The position numbers and the translations under genes are program-made. The notes below the pieces were generated by a model. The model had not been told where the DNA came from. It saw only the letters and a list, made by a program, of their open reading frames with translations, and searched no databases. A stretch of DNA of 58,958 nt from Devosia elaeis. Lineage in GTDB: Bacteria; Pseudomonadota; Alphaproteobacteria; Rhizobiales; Devosiaceae. Where the stretch lies: the NCBI RefSeq assembly GCF_001650025.1, contig NZ_LVVY01000060.1, positions 1-58,958 of the forward strand, written 5' to 3'. Position 1 is the first letter of the stretch, and every line of letters begins with the position of its first letter. Positions 58,697 to 58,958 of the stretch are shown here, in pieces.

Positions 58697-58886
58697 CACC
58701 TCCCCCTTGACGGGCTTCGAGCCGTCCCGCAGGGCAAATCTCTCCGGCGGAGAGATTTGAGGCGAGAAGGCCATGAGCGCAACGCGCGAATGGCGGGGAG
58801 CTGCCCTAGGCACCGCCCCCCACCTCCCCCTTGACGGGGGAGGTAGCGCAGCTTGGCCGTAAGGCCTAGCGAAGCTAGGAGGGGGT
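58697..58886. repeat. Intergenic palindromic repeats at the window end
   Basis: 58697-58743 is the inverse of 16643-16690. It is followed by a CCTCCCCCTTGACGGGGGAGG palindrome at about 58822-58842 and an AGGCCTAGCGAAGCTAGGAG stem. Frames across this stretch are not protein-like. Confidence 0.75.
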
Positions 58887-58958
58887 GCTCCCACGCACCG
58901 GTGCCTCGGCACCCTGCCACCCGTCCCCCACCCCAGCCAGCCATTCGAGCATAGCTCT

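Overview
The window looks like a chromosomal segment of a high-GC alphaproteobacterium of the order Hyphomicrobiales, most likely a Devosia-like genus. That placement is inference from gene content: IalB-family secreted proteins, DUF2794, an SDHAF4-like DUF1674 protein, a K+-independent membrane pyrophosphatase, and an imuA-imuB-dnaE2 cassette behind an alphaproteobacterial GTTC-N7-GTTC LexA box. No ribosomal RNA is present. The only tRNA sequence is a duplicated 3' fragment.

Region 1 (1-3274) is the right end of an integrated element, visibly lower in GC than the rest. It holds a protein with a family-A polymerase palm (cut by the window edge), a membrane protein translationally coupled to a tyrosine integrase, and a 3' fragment of tRNA-Thr(CGT) that marks the attachment site. 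The intact tRNA and the rest of the element must lie to the left, outside the window.

Region 2 (3282-12768) holds an FeeM-like N-acyl amino acid synthase behind a membrane-bound GGDEF-EAL protein, a pterin dehydratase, and the SOS mutagenesis operon imuA-imuB-dnaE2. Region 3 (12988-28303) holds stress and housekeeping genes: TerB-like protein, UspA, soluble and membrane pyrophosphatases, serine hydrolase, a HODM-like heme protein, YggT/YggU, DedA, BipA, a VOC protein, an orphan sigma factor, a second GGDEF-EAL protein and a small kinase.

Region 4 (28452-42260) holds argG divergent from an Lrp-type regulator that is followed by a LysE-type exporter and rlmJ; rlmN; two small membrane proteins and two IalB-type secreted proteins; thpR; a Bax-inhibitor-1 family protein; an acetyltransferase and a P-loop kinase; DUF2794; DUF1223; and aconitase. 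Region 5 (42414-50507) holds the cytochrome c maturation cluster ccmABCDG (including a 48-residue ccmD), a Flp-type pilin, an SRPBCC protein, an SDHAF4-like protein divergent from htpX, an RsmB-like methyltransferase and a heparinase II/III-like protein. Region 6 (50580-58958) holds purH, leuC, a zincin-like metallopeptidase, a DUF4893-like protein, rimM-trmD-rplS (without rpsP) and xthA.

Most gene ends are followed by short GC-rich palindromic repeats of at least five sequence families, arranged as inverted pairs. One of them supplies the stop codon of trmD. Five convincing intrinsic terminators are visible. One has no gene in front of it and may end a small RNA. Most of the window is ordinary core genome; the integrated element with its polymerase-like protein is the least explained part.
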